In this document: piece after piece, positions 63,986 to 64,000 of the stretch
Layout: every line of letters starts with the position of its first letter
Position numbering within the stretch: the stretch's first letter is position 1
Origin: Acinetobacter sp. 10FS3-1
GTDB taxonomy: Bacteria > Pseudomonadota > Gammaproteobacteria > Pseudomonadales > Moraxellaceae
Assembly (NCBI RefSeq): GCF_013343215.1
Contig: NZ_CP039143.1
Span: forward strand, 310,001 to 374,000
DNA length: 64,000 nt
Reading direction: 5' to 3'
The notes under the pieces: model-generated
What the model saw: only the letters and a program-made list of their open reading frames with translations
Databases searched by the model: none
What the model was told of the DNA's origin: nothing
Position numbers and translations under genes: made by a program

Positions 63986-64000
63986 TGTATATCTCCATTA

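Overview
The window is a chromosomal segment of a gammaproteobacterium, most likely Acinetobacter or a close Moraxellaceae relative. This is inferred from the protein style (long RNase E, OprD-type porin, T6SS VgrG cargo), moderate G+C and AT-rich intergenic DNA. No rRNA gene or species marker is present, so the genus is an inference.

Positions 1-9.4 kb: the 3' end of gspG (type II secretion), a small membrane protein, lnt-corC (envelope lipoprotein maturation and ion homeostasis), tusA, and then a T6SS cargo island. The island is vgrG, an AT-rich toxin-like effector with a GGGIQ-containing C-terminal domain, and an AT-rich putative immunity gene. Positions 9.5-23.7 kb: mostly housekeeping genes (ETF-QO, DUF1285, murI, DUF4062, hemH, metallo-hydrolase, yacG, TrmB-like methyltransferase, flavoprotein, 2-hydroxyacid dehydrogenase), small lipoproteins and membrane proteins. 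Positions 23.8-28.6 kb: an AT-rich HNH endonuclease gene directly behind the glyQ-glyS terminator, then glyS, glyQ and a probably frameshifted small gene. Positions 28.7-42.5 kb: transporters (HPP-CBS, DASS, TauE), pspC, three identical tRNA-Lys(TTT) genes, a FATP-type acyl-CoA synthetase, rne with a structured leader, divergent rluC, and a HAD phosphatase.

Positions 42.9-58.0 kb form the metabolic centrepiece, a combined hca/mhp locus for 3-phenylpropionate (and probably cinnamate) catabolism. Predicted flow: OprD-type porin uptake; HcaEFCD dioxygenase makes the cis-dihydrodiol; HcaB makes 2,3-dihydroxyphenylpropionate; MhpB cleaves the ring meta; MhpC releases succinate (fumarate from cinnamate) and 2-oxopent-4-enoate; MhpD hydrates; MhpE gives pyruvate and acetaldehyde; MhpF gives acetyl-CoA. 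A divergent LysR gene resembling hcaR controls the dioxygenase operon. An intact 2,532-bp IS66-family element with a perfect 8-bp target duplication sits between mhpC and hcaR without breaking a gene. No mhpA-type hydroxylase, hcaT transporter or mhpR is present here.

Positions 58.3-64 kb: EamA and CDF transporters, a metallo-hydrolase, a DCC-family protein and a catalase.

The most unusual non-coding signal is a pair of about 92-bp intergenic elements (41646-41737, plus; 58098-58189, minus). They share a three-hairpin architecture, with identical or near-identical loops and a conserved bulge but compensatory stem changes, suggesting a structured mobile repeat or RNA.
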